From positions 100,562 through 164,561 of the forward strand of contig KE993490.1 in the NCBI GenBank assembly GCA_000466585.1: 64,000 nucleotides of DNA, read 5' to 3'. Every line of letters starts with the position of its first letter. Position 1 is the stretch's first letter. The DNA comes from Clostridiales bacterium oral taxon 876 str. F0540. Its GTDB lineage: Bacteria; Bacillota; Clostridia; Clostridiales; Clostridiaceae. Below the pieces are notes generated by a model. It was not told where the DNA came from. It searched no databases and worked only from the letters and a program-made list of their open reading frames with translations. Below, one piece after another: positions 1 to 7,822 of the stretch. Both the position numbers and the translations under genes were made by a program.

Positions 1-1166
1 AAGACTATGTGGCAGTTCTTGGACACCTTGATGTTGTTCCTGAAGGAGACGGCTGGATGTATCCTCCTTATGGTGCAGAAATTCATGATGGAAAAATATA
101 TGCCCGTGGTAGTCTTGATGACAAGGGGCCTGTAATGGCAGCTTTATTTGGACTTAAGGCAATCAAAGATTTAAATCTTCCTGTTTCTAAAAGAGTTAGA
201 GTTATATTCGGCTTAAATGAAGAAACTGGAGATGCAGACATTGAGCACTATAATAAAAAAGAAAAGCCTCCAGTAGCAGGTTTTACACCAGATGCTGAAT
301 ATCCAATTATATTTGCTGAAAAGGGAATTATACATACCAATTTAAAGAAACAACTTAAGGCTTCAGAAGGAGACTTATTAGTTAAAGCTATAAAGGGTGG
401 AGTAAGACCTAACATGGTGCCTGATTACTGTGAAGCAGTAATAGAAGCAAAAGATAAGGAAAAGCTTTTAGCTTTAGCAAAGAGTTTTTCGGAAAATAAC
501 AGCTTTGCTATAAGTGCAGAAGTTAAGGATAATCTTGTGATTTTAAAATCAATAGGAGTATCAGCTCATGGAAGCATGCCTCATATGGGTAAAAATGCAG
601 TAATGCAGATGTTTAAATTCTTAGGAGAGCTTTCACTAGCTCAAAAGGATTTAGCAGAGTATATAGCTTTCGTAAATAAAGCTATAGGCTTTGAGACAGA
701 TGGAACTTCTCTTGGTGTAGGCTTTAGCGATGAAGCTTCAGGAAAGCTCTCTTTAAATGCAGGGGTTATGGCAATGGATGAAAATTCAATATCCTTATCA
801 ATTGACATACGATATCCTGTAACTATAGAAGGAAGCAAAATTATAGATATATTAACTTCTAAGGCATCAGAAAATAGCATGGAGATTTCCAAGACAGAGC
901 CTGTAAAACCTTTATACTATCCTCCTGAGCATCCTGTAATTCAAAAGCTTCAAAAGGTTTATAAGGAGCAGACAGGAGAAGAGCCAAAGCTTTTAGCAAT
1001 CGGCGGAGGAACCTACGCAAAGGCAATGCCTAATATAGTTGCTTTTGGACCTATATTCCCTGGAAAGCCAGACTTAGATCACCAGGCTAACGAATATATT
1101 GAAGTAGAAGATCTTCTTTTAAACTGCAAAATTTATGCTAATGCTATATACGAGTTAGCAAAATAA
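1..1166 (+). CDS. pepV: Dipeptidase PepV-type, M20 family (5' truncated by window edge)
   Basis: Zinc-dependent M20 aminopeptidase/dipeptidase that would cleave short peptides in the cytoplasm. The reading frame is open to the first base, so the true start lies upstream. Visible family motifs are the metal-binding HLDVVPEGDGW, the second metal segment GSLDDKGP, the general-base segment GLNEETGDAD, then PDAEYP, a dimerisation-domain histidine in SAHGSMPH, and the C-terminal GGGTYAKAMPN followed by the metal ligand region near DHQANEY. About 385 residues are present against roughly 460-470 in full PepV, so only about 80 N-terminal residues are missing. A strong intrinsic terminator follows the stop codon, so it closes its transcription unit. 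The assignment to PepV rather than another M20 dipeptidase rests on motif wording and order. Confidence 0.88.
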   Translation, partial: DYVAVLGHLDVVPEGDGWMYPPYGAEIHDGKIYARGSLDDKGPVMAALFGLKAIKDLNLPVSKRVRVIFGLNEETGDADIEHYNKKEKPPVAGFTPDAEYPIIFAEKGIIHTNLKKQLKASEGDLLVKAIKGGVRPNMVPDYCEAVIEAKDKEKLLALAKSFSENNSFAISAEVKDNLVILKSIGVSAHGSMPHMGKNAVMQMFKFLGELSLAQKDLAEYIAFVNKAIGFETDGTSLGVGFSDEASGKLSLNAGVMAMDENSISLSIDIRYPVTIEGSKIIDILTSKASENSMEISKTEPVKPLYYPPEHPVIQKLQKVYKEQTGEEPKLLAIGGGTYAKAMPNIVAFGPIFPGKPDLDHQANEYIEVEDLLLNCKIYANAIYELAK

Positions 1167-1187
1167 TCGTATAAAACCTAAGATGAA

Positions 1188-1225
1188 AGCGGTGTACTGA
1201 ACTAAAATCAGTATATCGCTTTTTT
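1188..1225 (+). terminator. Intrinsic terminator after pepV
   Basis: A 13-bp stem (AGCGGTGTACTGA with TCAGTATATCGCT, two G-U pairs) closes a 7-nt loop and runs into six Ts, 22 nt after the dipeptidase stop codon. Confidence 0.85.
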
Positions 1226-1377
1226 AAATTACATCCTTTATTTAAGGCTTTCTATAACAATGTATTTTCCAATAAGCTGTTTTATTAACAGTTATATATT
1301 AATTAGGAAGTTTATTGAACATGTTTAAAGGTAAGGGTATACTAAGACTATAATAAAATATGGGGGATAAACAATAA

Positions 1378-2664
1378 ATGGGAAGAAGGATAATAACAAT
1401 TATTTTATCTTTGACATTTATGTTAGCTGCAGCGTCCTGCAGCAATACAGCTAAAAAAGAAACCGCAGCTTCTGCAAATGACAATAAAAAGGAGGAGCTT
1501 AAAATTACTAAGTTTCCATATGCAGTTGACTACCGAAGAGGGAGTTTAAACAGCATGGAAGAACTTAAGGATAACTCGGGAAAGATGACTACCGATTTAA
1601 GGAGCTACAACCTTACAGCCATGGATCTATCTACATATAAAGATAGATTATTTAATTCAGTGTTTGACAGTAAGACAAAATGGCCAGAGAAGCTTCCGGA
1701 AGGTTTTAATCCGAATAAATTTTTGGATTTTCATAAAAACCCAGGGCTTGGGCTTAGAAAGCTTCATGATAAGGGGATTACAGGCAAAGGGGTAAACATA
1801 GCATTTATTGACTATGCGCTTTTAATTAATCACAAGGAATACTTTGATAGAGTAAAAATGTATGAAGAAATTAATTATAAATCCCAAGATGCTCAGATGC
1901 ATGCAGCTGCAGTGGCATCCATTGCTGCAGGTAAAAATACAGGAGTCGCACCAGAGGCAGATCTGTACTTTATAGGAAGCGAAAATTATAATGTGGTAGA
2001 CAATAAAATGGAGCTGGATTTTTCATGGACAGCAAAGGCAATTGAGAAAATAATTGAAGTAAATAAAACTCTTCCTAAGGAAGATAAAATACGAGTATTA
2101 TCTATATCTGCAGGTTGCCCACCCAGCAGTAAAGGCTATGAAGAGTTTATTAAAGCTATTAAAAAAGCCATAGGAGAAAATATCTTCGTCATGACAGTAA
2201 ATTCATTTGAGACCTATAAAGACAAGTTCTATTTTTATGGAATGGATACAGATAGTCTTGCAGATAAAGATGATATTTCTTCTTACAAGCCTACTGAGTG
2301 GAAAAAGTGGATGTCTAAAGTAGAACATATAGATGGATTAGATAAATACTACGAAGAAAACTTTAATAAGGATAAGCCTAAAGAACTGCTTCTTATTCCA
2401 ATAGACGCAAAAACAACAGCTAGTCCTACAGGAGAAGAGGATTATGTATTTTATAGAGAAGGAGGCTGGAGCTGGTGCATGCCCTATATTTCAGGTCTTT
2501 ATGCTCTTGCCTGTCAGGTTAAGCCTGATATAACCCCTGAAGAATTTTGGAGAAAGGCTCTTGAAACAGGAGACTTGAGGCAGATACGAAGGGATACACA
2601 AAATTATAATGGAAAAATAATAAACCCTGAAAGGTTAATTTCTAAACTTAAATTGGAGGCTTAG
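1378..2664 (+). CDS. Subtilase-like (S8 family) lipoprotein
   Basis: Predicted extracellular serine-peptidase-like lipoprotein. The N-terminus is a signal peptide ending in AAASC, a slightly non-standard lipobox, with Cys about residue 21. The S8 fold is suggested by GKGVNIAFID (catalytic Asp region, about residue 145), MHAAAVASIAAG with GVAPEADLY (His region, about residue 178) and GGWSWCMPYISGLYALA (Ser region near residue 364). The His and Ser boxes deviate from the canonical HGTHVAG and GTSMATPHVAG, so activity is uncertain. ATG is preceded by GGGGGAT at 8 nt. The next lipoprotein starts two bases after the stop, so they are an operon. A paralog without a lipobox lies at 59733-60995 and shares the block LFN.DS.TKWP.K upstream of the peptidase domain. 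Substrate unknown. Confidence 0.72.
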   Translation: MGRRIITIILSLTFMLAAASCSNTAKKETAASANDNKKEELKITKFPYAVDYRRGSLNSMEELKDNSGKMTTDLRSYNLTAMDLSTYKDRLFNSVFDSKTKWPEKLPEGFNPNKFLDFHKNPGLGLRKLHDKGITGKGVNIAFIDYALLINHKEYFDRVKMYEEINYKSQDAQMHAAAVASIAAGKNTGVAPEADLYFIGSENYNVVDNKMELDFSWTAKAIEKIIEVNKTLPKEDKIRVLSISAGCPPSSKGYEEFIKAIKKAIGENIFVMTVNSFETYKDKFYFYGMDTDSLADKDDISSYKPTEWKKWMSKVEHIDGLDKYYEENFNKDKPKELLLIPIDAKTTASPTGEEDYVFYREGGWSWCMPYISGLYALACQVKPDITPEEFWRKALETGDLRQIRRDTQNYNGKIINPERLISKLKLEA

Positions 2665-2666
2665 AT

Positions 2667-3674
2667 ATGAAAAAAAATCTTATATTAATTACTGCCCTTT
2701 TAATCAGCGTATCTATAACCGGATGTGCTGGTAAAAAGGCGGCGGTACAAAATGAAATAAAGCAGGTTCAGACACAATCAGCAGGCAATAATGATAAAAC
2801 TGATGCTGCTACTGAAACCCCAAAAACGGATGAAGCTTCAAACACTGTAGTTTCAGAAGCAGGCTACTCAAAATACTCAGGAAGATGGGTAACTGAAAAC
2901 AATTTAAAACACGACATACCATTTGGAACTGTAATTAGCATTAAGGTGGACAAAAGCGGCGAACTGTCAGGTACTGTAAGTGATTCTTCCTCTGGCTTTG
3001 GGCATATATCAAATATTGATATCAAGGGAAAGATTAATAATAATAAATTCAGCACTAATTTCAGCAATGACGGCTGGGATCATAGCGGAACAATAGAGCT
3101 TGAATTTAAGGATAAGCAAGTGGTGCTTAAATTATCCTATGATAAGAAAAGTGAAAATGTAAATTCAGGCTGGGGGATTAGTCCAGGTACTTTTAATCTT
3201 GTAAATATCAATACACCTATTAAAAGAACAATAAACGATCTGAGAGAAGGCGGCTGGAAGGATGTTGAAGGCCAGTGCTTTGACGTGGATTTAAATAAAT
3301 ATGGAAAGATTAAGTTTATATCTGAAACCAACTGGAATACAGGTTTCAATTTTTATCTTCAGGACAGCAAAGGCAGTATAGCCTATAAGTTCCCTGATCT
3401 TTATTTAAATGATTATCAGACTAAAAATTGTGCTATCGAAAACATAAGCGCAATATCTTTTACGGATATAAATAATGACAGTCTAAAAGATGTAATTATT
3501 TTATATAAAGCTACTGATGTAACCAAAAAAGTCCCAGCAGCTATATGTAATGTATTTACTCAAAAAAGTGATGGGACCTTTGTAAATAACAGCAGTTTAA
3601 ACGATAAAATTAACGCTTCAGGAAGCACTAAAGACATTGCTTCAATAGTAAAGTTTATTAAGGAAATCAAGTAA
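2667..3674 (+). CDS. Uncharacterised lipoprotein
   Basis: I do not recognise the family. Residues 1-20 form a lipoprotein signal peptide with a clean lipobox (SITGC), followed by a low-complexity linker rich in Q, T, A and D to about residue 65. A middle part (about 70-175) rich in beta-type sequence starts YSGRWVTE and resembles small beta-barrel lipoprotein domains. The C-terminal part holds DINNDSLKD, a spacing of acidic residues like the calcium loops of FG-GAP/VCBS-type repeats. It is translationally close to the subtilase-like lipoprotein (2 nt gap), so the two probably act together outside the membrane. Transcription likely ends in the large palindrome immediately downstream. Confidence 0.65.
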   Translation: MKKNLILITALLISVSITGCAGKKAAVQNEIKQVQTQSAGNNDKTDAATETPKTDEASNTVVSEAGYSKYSGRWVTENNLKHDIPFGTVISIKVDKSGELSGTVSDSSSGFGHISNIDIKGKINNNKFSTNFSNDGWDHSGTIELEFKDKQVVLKLSYDKKSENVNSGWGISPGTFNLVNINTPIKRTINDLREGGWKDVEGQCFDVDLNKYGKIKFISETNWNTGFNFYLQDSKGSIAYKFPDLYLNDYQTKNCAIENISAISFTDINNDSLKDVIILYKATDVTKKVPAAICNVFTQKSDGTFVNNSSLNDKINASGSTKDIASIVKFIKEIK

Positions 3675-3678
3675 AAAT

Positions 3679-3926
3679 AAGGGATGCTGAAAAACAACTT
3701 AAACCTACCGCATGGTATTTGAATTCTAGGAAACTTTCGCTTCGCAGATAAGACTAATAATTAAAAAATTTATAAATCCTAAATCCTATAAACTCGCTTT
3801 GCTCAGGCAATATAGGATTCTTAACGGCTTTATAAATTTTTCAATTAAAGTCTTATTACTGCTTACTCAAATGTTTCTACGTATTCAAATACCACACTAA
3901 GTTTAGTTGTTCTTCAGCATCCCCTT
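3679..3926. repeat. 248-bp near-palindrome between convergent genes (MITE-like or giant hairpin)
   Basis: The left arm begins AAGGGATGCTGAA and the right arm ends TTCAGCATCCCCTT. Pairing continues inward through GGTATTTGAAT against TATTCAAATACC, GATAAGACT against AGTCTTAT, AAAAATTTATAAA against TTTATAAATTTTT, and ATCCTATA against TATAGGAT, leaving a loop of about 20 nt. It fills the gap between a plus-strand lipoprotein gene and a minus-strand flavodoxin gene, so it could terminate both. Its length and terminal repeats also suit a non-autonomous mobile element. No second copy was seen in the window and no clear target-site duplication. Confidence 0.75.
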
Positions 3927-3930
3927 GTGC

Positions 3931-4359
3931 TTATTTTGATAGGTTGCTTATTAAATCTTCTATAGCTGAATCTTCATTATTGTTGCTTCTCACTATAGAA
4001 GTTACAGATTTATACCCTGAGGAATGATTTTTGATAGTGCTTCCTTTAGAGGTTACAACTAAATGAACCTTGTCTGAAGGAAACTTTTTAAGAAAAGACA
4101 TAACAGCAGGGGCAGGTCCTCCAGCCCATAAAGGAGTAACAAGTACGATTTCATCTGAATTTTCTACGCTGCCGCTGAGGCTAATTTCAATCTCTTTGTT
4201 TCTTGAAGCATAATATCCGCCCTTGATAAAACCTATAAGTCCTTTCCAATTCATATAGTCATTAATTTCAACAGTTTCACAAGAAAGCTTATCAGCTATC
4301 TTATTAGCTACTCTTTTACTAGTTCCCGTTCTAGAAAAATAAACTACCTTATAATTCAT
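3931..4359 (-). CDS. Flavodoxin-domain protein
   Basis: Short (142 residue) FMN-binding flavodoxin fold, likely a cytoplasmic electron carrier or small flavoprotein oxidoreductase. The N-terminal phosphate-binding loop reads SRTGTSKRVA directly after the first strand (YKVVYF), and a second flavin-contact loop reads TPLWAGGPAPA about residues 75-86. The length matches stand-alone short flavodoxins and the HemG-like flavodoxin group; I cannot assign a substrate. It is monocistronic, convergent with the lipoprotein operon, and its stop is five bases from the large palindrome that probably terminates it. Confidence 0.75.
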   Translation of the reverse strand: MNYKVVYFSRTGTSKRVANKIADKLSCETVEINDYMNWKGLIGFIKGGYYASRNKEIEISLSGSVENSDEIVLVTPLWAGGPAPAVMSFLKKFPSDKVHLVVTSKGSTIKNHSSGYKSVTSIVRSNNNEDSAIEDLISNLSK

Positions 4360-4458
4360 GATATCTTCCCCTTCAGTTTAATTATTCCATAAATTTATTG
4401 CTCTAATTATAGTTCAAATTACTCATATGCACAACAATATAAGAGGCTTAAATTTAAA

Positions 4459-4923
4459 TTATTTCTTTTCCACAACTTCAACATCTTTTATGTTAGCAGC
4501 TTCCATCATAATATTCTGTACTATTTTAGCTGACTGGCTGTTTAGTTTCTTGTGTTTAGATTTTACAAATATGGTTGCTCTATTATTATCTAATATAGCT
4601 GCAAAAGAGTCATCAAAGCCTTTTCCTTTAAGTATTACTTCAACTTTATTTTCCATATTTGCGGTATTAATTTCTTCTTTAAGCTTCTTTTCTAGAGAAT
4701 TCTTAGACTCTTGAGAAATACTTTTATCATCAAGCATAGCTTTATAGGTATAAATAATCTTGCTGAGAGTTTCATCTCTATTAAGCCTTGATTGAACAAA
4801 AAAGTCTGTTCCTGAGGCTTGTCTTTGTATGTAATAAAACTGTGCAATATTTAATATAAGCAAAACCAGGATGATGAATGTAGTTGGCTTTTTAAGCAAT
4901 CTAAATTTTAATTTAATATCCAT
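4459..4923 (-). CDS. SpoIIIAH-like protein (orphan)
   Basis: Single-pass membrane protein, 154 residues, with a basic N-terminus and one membrane segment (about residues 14-33). The ectodomain has the SpoIIIAH-family order: charged helix beginning SRLNRDETLSKI, coiled segment, then a ring-building-motif-like part KVEVILKGKGFDDSFAAI and the C-terminal strand-helix-strand ending in VEVVEKK. In SpoIIIAH this domain forms the mother-cell side of the channel with SpoIIQ. Here no other spoIIIA gene is adjacent; the gene lies downstream of a sensor kinase/response regulator pair on the same strand, 144 nt away. It is probably a paralog with a different use, or a sporulation protein outside the operon. 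A good ribosome site (GGAGG) precedes the ATG. Confidence 0.55.
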   Translation of the reverse strand: MDIKLKFRLLKKPTTFIILVLLILNIAQFYYIQRQASGTDFFVQSRLNRDETLSKIIYTYKAMLDDKSISQESKNSLEKKLKEEINTANMENKVEVILKGKGFDDSFAAILDNNRATIFVKSKHKKLNSQSAKIVQNIMMEAANIKDVEVVEKK

Positions 4924-5003
4924 ATAGTTCCTCCACTAAAATTATTACTATATTAATACTTGTCCAACATAGTAAATATTCTAGGAAGAGAAATATAAAT
5001 TAT

Positions 5004-5031
5004 AAGTCTTGCTTGTGACGGTGCAGGACTT
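5004..5031 (-). terminator. Possible terminator after the response regulator
   Basis: A 9-bp hairpin (AAGTCTTGC with GCAGGACTT, one G-U pair) sits 37 nt beyond the minus-strand response regulator stop and is followed on that strand by a T-rich but interrupted tract. It may allow partial read-through into the SpoIIIAH-like gene. Confidence 0.35.
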
Positions 5032-5067
5032 GCATTAAAAGTTAAGCTTTTAAATTATAACTTGATT

Positions 5068-5634
5068 TTATTCAAAATGCTTTGATATATTATAGAATCT
5101 TTCAGCTTCCTTTTGGTCTCCCATGAGTTCATATACCTTTGCTATCAAGGAATATGTTTCAGCACGGTTTATATCAAGCGGAAGAGTATTTTTAAGTATA
5201 TTTAGGGCCTCATTAAGCTTCAACTCATCAATAAGTTTTTTAGCTGTACTTATATTAAAGCTTATGTCTGATGAAGCATCACTTTTAAGTTCATTAAGGA
5301 GATTCCTTACTTTATCAGCAGTAAAAGGCTTTTGAAGGTAAGCTACAGCTCCAAGTCTTGTACACTCAACTGCGTTTTTAACAGTTCCAAAGGCAGTCAT
5401 AATAACGACAGGAGTGTTAATGCCATTAGAACGTATTCTCCTGAGCACTTCTGTGCCGCTAAACTCCGGCATTTTGATATCTAAAAAAGCTAAATCAAAA
5501 AATTCTTTTGTGAAAGAATCAAGTGCTTCCTCTCCGTTTTTAGCTGAAATGACTTCATAGCCTTCAAGCTCTAAACAAGCTGTAAGCAGAACTCTGATAT
5601 TTTTTGTATCATCAACTATAAGTACTTTTTTCAT
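5068..5634 (-). CDS. Response regulator, receiver domain plus TPR-like tail
   Basis: Cytoplasmic response regulator without a DNA-binding domain. Residues 1-120 are a receiver: acidic pair DD at 8-9, phospho-acceptor Asp52 in FLDIKMPE, the switch threonine in IMTAFG and the conserved lysine in LQKPF. The remaining 65 residues contain two helical hairpins (AKKLIDELKLNEALNILKN and AETYSLIAKVYELMGDQKEAERF) that look like one and a half tetratricopeptide repeats. Output is therefore probably protein-protein interaction. It starts three bases after the sensor kinase stop, so it is its cognate partner. Confidence 0.85.
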   Translation of the reverse strand: MKKVLIVDDTKNIRVLLTACLELEGYEVISAKNGEEALDSFTKEFFDLAFLDIKMPEFSGTEVLRRIRSNGINTPVVIMTAFGTVKNAVECTRLGAVAYLQKPFTADKVRNLLNELKSDASSDISFNISTAKKLIDELKLNEALNILKNTLPLDINRAETYSLIAKVYELMGDQKEAERFYNISKHFE

Positions 5635-5637
5635 ATT

Positions 5638-7479
5638 CTATTCCCCCATAACTATCGGCAGGGTAAATGTAAAAGTAGTACCAATACCAAGCTCGCTTTC
5701 ACACCATATTTCTCCGCCGTGAGCTTCAATTATTTCTCTTGCTATTGCAAGTCCGAGACCTGTCCCTTTCGCTTCTTCATCTTCTCCGGGTACTTGAATA
5801 AATTTATCAAAAATTTTGTCTAGATAATCATTAGGTATTCCTACACCTGTATCTTTTATAGAAACACATACCTTATTCTGTTTAACAAAGGAATTGACAA
5901 AGATATTATCATTAACTCCGGTATGTTTAAGAGCATTTGAGATTAAGTTGTTAATTACCCAAACTATCTTTTCAGAGTCTGCATTTACTTTTGGAAACTC
6001 GCCCTTCAATGTATTATGAATATATACTTCCTTAGACTTTGCTTGCTCTATAAACCCTTTAATGCTGGTATCTACTATCTCTTCTATAGAAGTTGGCTTA
6101 ATATCAAAGACTGACTTGCCCGCTTCTATTTTAGATAAACTAAGTAAATCATCTACTAATGTCAGCAATCTTTCGCTGTCTTCCTCTATGGTATATAAAA
6201 TGTTTTTTTGTTTTTCATTTAAATCTCCCAGTTTTTCGCCCGAAATCAAGCTTGTACCTATCATAATGGAGGTTAATGGTGTTTTAAATTCATGAGAAAT
6301 AGTAGCAATAAAGTCCGATTTTATTTTTTCAATTTGTTTTAGCTGAGTTACATTTTGAAATAGTACTACTAATCCTGAATTGCTGCCCTCAGCATCCTTT
6401 AATATGCCTACGATAACATTGAAATAATAGTCTTCTCCATTAATATCTAAATATATTATCTTTTGATCTACTTCGTTCCCATTTGAACTAAATACTCCAC
6501 TTATGTATTCATAAAGGTCGCCGTTGCTTATAACTTCTAAGAAGTACTTATTTAAAACATGCTGTTCTTTTATTCCAAAAATATTTTCGAAGGCACTATT
6601 TAGCAAGGTTATTTTATAATTTGTATCTAAAACTATTAATGGATCGGCTATACTTTTTACTATTGTGATGGATTTTGTTTTTTCAGACATAAGTTGGCCT
6701 AAAGTACTCTGTTCAAACAGCTGAAGCCTTTTAGTCATATTATTAAATTCTTCAGTTAAATCTCCCACTTCATCCTTAGATAAAATAGGGGCCTGCTTAT
6801 GTAAATCACCAGCCTTTACTGCCTTCATGGTCTCTCTTAATGAGTATATAGGAGACAAAAACTTTTTAAGTAATACCATGGATACAGCAAAACCAGCTAT
6901 AACGCATAGGGTAGATAAGCCGAGTATAAGATACATGGAGTAATTTGCATAGTTATTAACTCTGTCTTTGCTGCTGAACATACCATTTTCATTTAGCTTT
7001 GAGGCTGTGCTTAATATTTCCTTTATATGACTATGCTGAGGCTGAAGCTTTGATTTGTAGAAGTTGACAGCAGATTGAGTGTTACCTCCAACACTTACCT
7101 CCTGAAGCTCAGAAAAAAGAGTAATGTAGGTTAGGTATGAACTGTTAAGCTCATTTACAAGCTCTTTTTCACCGCTTTCAGTTACATTGTTAGCCTCTAT
7201 ATTATAATTTTCGTTGAAATTTAACGAGTACTGATGGAAATTTCTAATACCTTCCTCATGACTTATATTCAAATAGGTTAAGATAGCGGCATTTTGCGCA
7301 TCTGCTGCATCAGACATATTGTTTATAGCCTTGATACTTTTATAATTGCGAACCATTAAGCTATTTATTTGCTTTCCTAATATAAACGTATTGTAGGCTG
7401 CGAAAATACCTATTATACCGATTATTATTACAAGACTAATATATATGGCTGAGAACTTAGATTTTAATTTATTAAACAT
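5638..7479 (-). CDS. Membrane sensor histidine kinase (4HB sensor, HAMP, PAS)
   Basis: Membrane sensor kinase of 613 residues. Order: membrane segment about 8-32, extracytoplasmic four-helix-type sensor about 33-180, second membrane segment about 182-206, HAMP to about 260, PAS about 275-375, HisKA with the phosphorylated His in ATISHEFKTPLTS, then an HATPase with N box NNLISNALKH, G1 DTGVGIPND and G2 GTGLGLAIARE. The chosen ATG at 7479 follows AGAGG by 8 nt; the TTG twelve codons upstream has no such site. It is the first gene of an operon with the TPR-tailed response regulator. The four-helix sensor resembles those of chemoreceptors, so a small ligand or membrane state may be sensed. Confidence 0.9.
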   Translation of the reverse strand: MFNKLKSKFSAIYISLVIIIGIIGIFAAYNTFILGKQINSLMVRNYKSIKAINNMSDAADAQNAAILTYLNISHEEGIRNFHQYSLNFNENYNIEANNVTESGEKELVNELNSSYLTYITLFSELQEVSVGGNTQSAVNFYKSKLQPQHSHIKEILSTASKLNENGMFSSKDRVNNYANYSMYLILGLSTLCVIAGFAVSMVLLKKFLSPIYSLRETMKAVKAGDLHKQAPILSKDEVGDLTEEFNNMTKRLQLFEQSTLGQLMSEKTKSITIVKSIADPLIVLDTNYKITLLNSAFENIFGIKEQHVLNKYFLEVISNGDLYEYISGVFSSNGNEVDQKIIYLDINGEDYYFNVIVGILKDAEGSNSGLVVLFQNVTQLKQIEKIKSDFIATISHEFKTPLTSIMIGTSLISGEKLGDLNEKQKNILYTIEEDSERLLTLVDDLLSLSKIEAGKSVFDIKPTSIEEIVDTSIKGFIEQAKSKEVYIHNTLKGEFPKVNADSEKIVWVINNLISNALKHTGVNDNIFVNSFVKQNKVCVSIKDTGVGIPNDYLDKIFDKFIQVPGEDEEAKGTGLGLAIAREIIEAHGGEIWCESELGIGTTFTFTLPIVMGE

Positions 7480-7734
7480 AGAAAACCTCTTTAAAATAAT
7501 ACTTGTACTAAACAAGAGAAATAATTAACACTAGTGTGATCTAGCGAGATAATTTTATTTAACAGCCTGTACTAAATAGGATAAATTTTATAGCTGTAAA
7601 TAGGCGAACTTAGCTTTATGTGCAGTCCGTAGTATAATTTTCTTGTAGCTAAGATAATAATACAATTTAGCTAACTTAAATACAACATAAATCCATATAA
7701 CCTATGGGTTTATATATATTATTCTCTTGATAAA
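7480..7734. other. Non-coding divergent region between sensor kinase and kimA
   Basis: AT-rich leader DNA between divergent genes, no credible gene on either strand. I looked for a c-di-AMP (ydaO-type) riboswitch because KimA-type genes often have one, but could not recognise its conserved core. The only clear structure is the hairpin at 7735-7772. Confidence 0.5.
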
Positions 7735-7772
7735 AAAGATAAACCAAAGCTTTTGCTTTGGTCTATCTTTTT
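7735..7772 (+). terminator. Terminator hairpin in the kimA leader (candidate attenuator)
   Basis: An AGAT..ACCAAAGC arm pairs with GCTTTGGT..ATCT around a TTTT loop and ends in five Ts. It lies 50 nt upstream of the kimA start on the same strand and downstream of the divergent kinase start, so it cannot terminate an upstream plus-strand gene in this window. Leader attenuation is inferred. Confidence 0.6.
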
Positions 7773-7822
7773 GTATAGGACAATCGCTTTTATAACAATC
7801 AAAATTATAGGGGGAAATTATC

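Noticed and set aside
7480..7734. ydaO-type c-di-AMP riboswitch
   Set aside because: Expected from the KimA-type gene but the conserved aptamer segments could not be found by eye; a covariance search would settle it.
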